Shown in pieces: positions 61,384-64,000 of a stretch of DNA of 64,000 bases (position 1 is its first letter; the number at the start of each line of letters is the position of its first letter). The DNA is from Methyloversatilis sp. (GTDB taxonomy: Bacteria > Pseudomonadota > Gammaproteobacteria > Burkholderiales > Rhodocyclaceae). The stretch lies in assembly GCF_030696805.1 (NCBI RefSeq), contig NZ_JAUYRO010000044.1:16019-80018 (forward strand). The letters run 5' to 3'. Made by a program: the position numbers and the translations under genes. The notes below the pieces were generated by a model that saw only the letters and a list, made by a program, of their open reading frames with translations, had not been told where the DNA came from and searched no databases.

Positions 61384-63165
61384 ATGAGCGCATTCGACGC
61401 CAGGACCTATCTGCAGACGCTGAGCGAGGCGCCCGGCGTCTATCGCATGATCGGCGCCGACGAAGAGGTGCTCTACGTCGGCAAGGCGAAAAACCTGAAG
61501 CGGCGCGTGGCGTCGTACTTCCAGCGCACCGCGTCGAGCCCGCGCATCGGCATGATGGTGTCGCAGGTGCAGCGGGTCGACACCACGGTCGTGCGCTCCG
61601 AAGCCGAAGCGCTCATCCTCGAAAACAACCTCATCAAGAGTCTGCGGCCGAAGTACAACATCCTGTTCCGGGATGACAAGTCCTACCCCTACATCAAGCT
61701 CACGCAGGACGCCTTCCCGCGCATCGCCTTCTTCCGCGGCACGGTGGGGCGTGACGCACGCTATTTCGGCCCGCTGCCCAGCGTGTGGGCGGTGCGTGAA
61801 ACGATACAGCTGGTGCAGCGCGCCTTCCTGCTGCGCACCTGCGAAAACAGCGTGTTCGCCAATCGCTCGCGGCCCTGCCTGCTGCACCAGATCCATCGCT
61901 GTTCCGCGCCCTGTGTCGGCAAGGTGTCCAAGGTCGATTACGACGAGGATGTGCGGCTGACCAGCCTGTTCCTGAGCGGGAGGCACAGCGAGGTCATCGA
62001 CCGGCTGTCCGACCAGATGAACGCCGCCGCCGAGGCGCTTGCTTTCGAGAAGGCGGCGCAGGTGCGCGACCAGATCAAGGCGCTGAGCCGTGTGCTGCAC
62101 AAGCAGTACGCCGACAGCGCGCGCGACGAGGATATCGACATCGTCGTCGCGGTCGCGCGCGATGGCGCGGCATGCGTCAATCACGCCATGGTGCGCGGCG
62201 GTCGCCACCTGGGCGACCACGCGCATTTCCCGGCTGCCGGGCAGGGCAGCGAAGCCGATATGCTGTGCGCCTTCCTTGCCCAGCACTTCGCCACCCAGCC
62301 ACCGCCAGGGCGTGTCATCGTGAATGTGCTGCCGGATGACGACGCGGAGGCGCCGATCCCCGGCATCGCGCTCGCACTGGCGCGCAACGAGCGCGAGCGT
62401 GCCTGGGCCGACATGGCGCTGAAGAACGCCGAGATTGCGCTGCGCGTGAAGCTCGACGCGGGCGCGCGCGCCACGCACCGCGTGCGCGCTCTGGTCGAGG
62501 CGCTGGAGCTGGATGTGGCCCCCGAGCGCATCGAGTGCTTCGACATCAGCCACACGATGGGCGAAGCCACGGTGGCGTCCTGCGTCGTGTGGGCAAACGG
62601 CGCGATGCGCAACAGCGAATACCGCCGTTACAACATCGAAGGCGTCACCCCCGGTGATGACTACGCCGCGATGCGCCAGGTGCTGACACGCCGCTACGAA
62701 AAGGTGGTGACCGGCGAAGGCGTGCGGCCCGATCTGGTGCTGATCGATGGCGGCAAGGGGCAGTTGGGCATCGCAGTCGAAGTGATGGCGGAACTGGGGC
62801 TCGACCTGTCGCTGGTCGGCGTGGCCAAGGGCGTCGAGCGCAAGATGGGGGCCGAAGAGCTGATCCGTCCGGGCGTCCTCGCGGGGCTGGTGCTCGGACC
62901 GGAACATCCGGCGCTGCACCTGATTGCCGAAATCCGCGACGAAGCACACCGCTTTGCCATCGCCGGCCACCGCGCGCGGCGCGAAAAGAAGCGGCTCACC
63001 TCGACGCTGGAAGACATTCCGGGCATCGGTCCGGCGCGCCGCAAACGGCTGCTGACGACCTTCGGTGGGCTGAGTGGCGTGCGCAATGCCACGGTCGAAG
63101 ACCTGTGCCGCGTCGAAGGCATCAGTCGCAAACTGGCCGAACAGATACAGCGGCAGTTAAACTGA
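61384..63165 (+). CDS. uvrC: UvrABC system protein C
   Basis: 593 residues. GIY-YIG domain PGVYRMIGADEEVLYVGKAK, UVR motif near residue 200, RNase-H-like nuclease (IECFDISHTMGEATVAS, LVLIDGGKGQLG), two helix-hairpin-helix motifs at the end. Nucleotide excision repair. Confidence 0.97.
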   Translation: MSAFDARTYLQTLSEAPGVYRMIGADEEVLYVGKAKNLKRRVASYFQRTASSPRIGMMVSQVQRVDTTVVRSEAEALILENNLIKSLRPKYNILFRDDKSYPYIKLTQDAFPRIAFFRGTVGRDARYFGPLPSVWAVRETIQLVQRAFLLRTCENSVFANRSRPCLLHQIHRCSAPCVGKVSKVDYDEDVRLTSLFLSGRHSEVIDRLSDQMNAAAEALAFEKAAQVRDQIKALSRVLHKQYADSARDEDIDIVVAVARDGAACVNHAMVRGGRHLGDHAHFPAAGQGSEADMLCAFLAQHFATQPPPGRVIVNVLPDDDAEAPIPGIALALARNERERAWADMALKNAEIALRVKLDAGARATHRVRALVEALELDVAPERIECFDISHTMGEATVASCVVWANGAMRNSEYRRYNIEGVTPGDDYAAMRQVLTRRYEKVVTGEGVRPDLVLIDGGKGQLGIAVEVMAELGLDLSLVGVAKGVERKMGAEELIRPGVLAGLVLGPEHPALHLIAEIRDEAHRFAIAGHRARREKKRLTSTLEDIPGIGPARRKRLLTTFGGLSGVRNATVEDLCRVEGISRKLAEQIQRQLN

Positions 63166-63169
63166 CTCC

Positions 63170-63742
63170 ATGTTCACCGTACCGACCGCGCTCACCTGGG
63201 CGCGCATCCTGCTGATCCCCCTGTTCGTCGGTGTCTTCTTCCTGCCCGAGCGTACGCTGGTGATGGCTGACAAGAACCTCACCGCAACACTGGTGTTCGT
63301 CATCGCTGCGGCGACCGACTGGCTCGACGGCTACCTTGCGCGCACGCTGAACCAGACCACCGCCTTCGGCGCCTTCCTCGATCCGGTGGCCGACAAGCTC
63401 ATGGTGGCAGCGGCATTGATCATGCTGGTCGAGCTCGACCGTACCAGCACGGTCATCGCCTTCGTCATCATCGGGCGCGAAATCACCATTTCGGCGCTGC
63501 GCGAATGGATGGCCAAGGTCGGCGCATCGCGCAGTGTCGCCGTGTCGATGATCGGCAAGATCAAGACAGCCGCGCAGATGACTGCCATACCGATGCTGCT
63601 TTATTACGAACCGCTGCTCGGCATCGACATCGCGTCCATCGGCCGCTGGCTGATCTGGATTGCCGCGGTGCTCACCGTATATTCGATGGTCTATTACATG
63701 CGCCGCGCCTGGCCCGAACTGCGCGCGCGCAAGGCGCTCTAG
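63170..63742 (+). CDS. pgsA: CDP-diacylglycerol-glycerol-3-phosphate transferase
   Basis: 190 residues, four or more membrane helices. TDWLDGYLARTLNQTTAFGAF with LDPVADK is the D-x2-DG-x2-AR-x8-G-x3-D-x3-D motif. Makes phosphatidylglycerophosphate. uvrC-pgsA-tRNA order as in E. coli. Confidence 0.96.
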   Translation: MFTVPTALTWARILLIPLFVGVFFLPERTLVMADKNLTATLVFVIAAATDWLDGYLARTLNQTTAFGAFLDPVADKLMVAAALIMLVELDRTSTVIAFVIIGREITISALREWMAKVGASRSVAVSMIGKIKTAAQMTAIPMLLYYEPLLGIDIASIGRWLIWIAAVLTVYSMVYYMRRAWPELRARKAL

Positions 63743-63783
63743 AGGGAGTCTTGCCGAGCTGGTGAAATTGTTCGCCGCATGTC

Positions 63784-63811
63784 TTGACAGGTTTCCTGCC
63801 AGACCTATAAT
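63784..63811 (+). promoter_or_regulatory. Consensus sigma70 promoter of tRNA-Gly
   Basis: TTGACA (63784-63789), 16 bases, TATAAT (63806-63811). Both boxes perfect; typical of stable RNA genes. Confidence 0.88.
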
Positions 63812-63824
63812 GCGCGCCTGTCTT

Positions 63825-63900
<76 letters not shown>

Positions 63901-63907
63901 AGATTTG

Positions 63908-63940
63908 AAAAAGGGGAAGTTCGTCTTCCCCTTTTTGTTT
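63908..63940 (+). terminator. Terminator after tRNA-Gly
   Basis: Perfect 12-bp stem AAAAAGGGGAAG/CTTCCCCTTTTT with loop TTCGT and then GTTTG. It lies between tRNA-Gly and tRNA-Cys, so it may act partly or the tRNAs are separate units. Confidence 0.75.
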
Positions 63941-63967
63941 GTAGCCCACCGAACGGGCTGCACCACC

Positions 63968-64000
63968 GGCGAGGTGGCAGAGTGGTCATGCAGCGGCCTG
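63968..64000 (+). tRNA. tRNA-Cys, 5' part
   Basis: GGCGAGGTGGCAGAGTGGTC begins a tRNA whose anticodon arm GCGGCCTG is cut by the window edge just where GCA is expected. The order Gly-Cys after pgsA matches glyW-cysT. Confidence 0.8.

Noticed and set aside
61015..62970. A 651-codon minus-strand open frame
   Set aside because: Antisense to nagZ and uvrC; composition (His/Arg/Gln rich) is that of a shadow frame.

Overview
The window reads as a chromosomal segment of a high-GC betaproteobacterium. The gene order nadB | rpoE-rseA-rseB-rseC, then lepA-lepB-rnc-era-recO-pdxJ-acpS, and uvrC-pgsA-tRNA-Gly-tRNA-Cys is typical of Beta/Gammaproteobacteria. Two PEP-CTERM proteins and a block of genes tied to tetrahydromethanopterin/methanofuran-type one-carbon metabolism point to a methylotrophic member of the Rhodocyclales, for example something like Methyloversatilis; this placement is inference from gene content. 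No CRISPR array, phage, insertion sequence or plasmid function was seen. Non-ATG starts are common (TTG for fabF, lepB, the NYN protein and an EAL regulator; GTG for rnc, recO, rseC-downstream grx, nadB and others).

Region 1 (1-7.2 kb): the edge of a LysR regulator divergent from a glutathione S-transferase, a flavin-type oxidoreductase, two PEP-CTERM surface proteins, rnk, an NYN-LOTUS putative RNase, a small membrane protein and a MASE1-GGDEF cyclase. Region 2 (7.6-14.5 kb): an HDOD protein, then an mfnE-mfnF-mfnD-like block (amino-acid kinase, TIGR03123-type protein, ATP-grasp ligase) with a head-to-head HisA-like gene, best read as part of methylofuran/methanofuran cofactor synthesis, followed by mtfA, a DUF1993 protein and a short-chain dehydrogenase that sits in frame behind a decayed efflux outer-membrane gene.

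Region 3 (15.0-26.6 kb) is a signalling island: a 1,889-residue cytoplasmic hybrid histidine kinase (GAF, eight PAS, HisKA, HATPase, receivers, HPt) is translationally coupled to a receiver-EAL protein and a double-receiver protein. A divergent EAL-GGDEF pair and a convergent PAS-GAF-GGDEF gene follow. All enzymes keep their key residues, so the island probably sets cyclic-di-GMP. Region 4 (26.6-33 kb): a coupled cluster of an exported protein, an M48 metallopeptidase and a lipoprotein, then DUF4864, a DHH phosphoesterase, ttcA, a low-molecular-weight tyrosine phosphatase and an SRPBCC protein.

Region 5 (33-47.7 kb): RNase E divergent from rluC-gph-like-Rieske-sppA, an RsmI-like methylase with a Maf protein, and the yceD-rpmF-plsX-fabH-fabD-fabG-acpP-fabF lipid operon behind a strong sigma70 promoter. 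Region 6 (47.2-64 kb): ygfX and nadB overlap tail to tail, then the envelope-stress operon rpoE-rseABC-degP with a close match to a sigmaE promoter, and a long housekeeping run (grx-like, lepA, lepB, DUF4845, rnc, era, recO, pdxJ, acpS, nagZ, uvrC, pgsA) ending in tRNA-Gly(GCC) and the start of tRNA-Cys.
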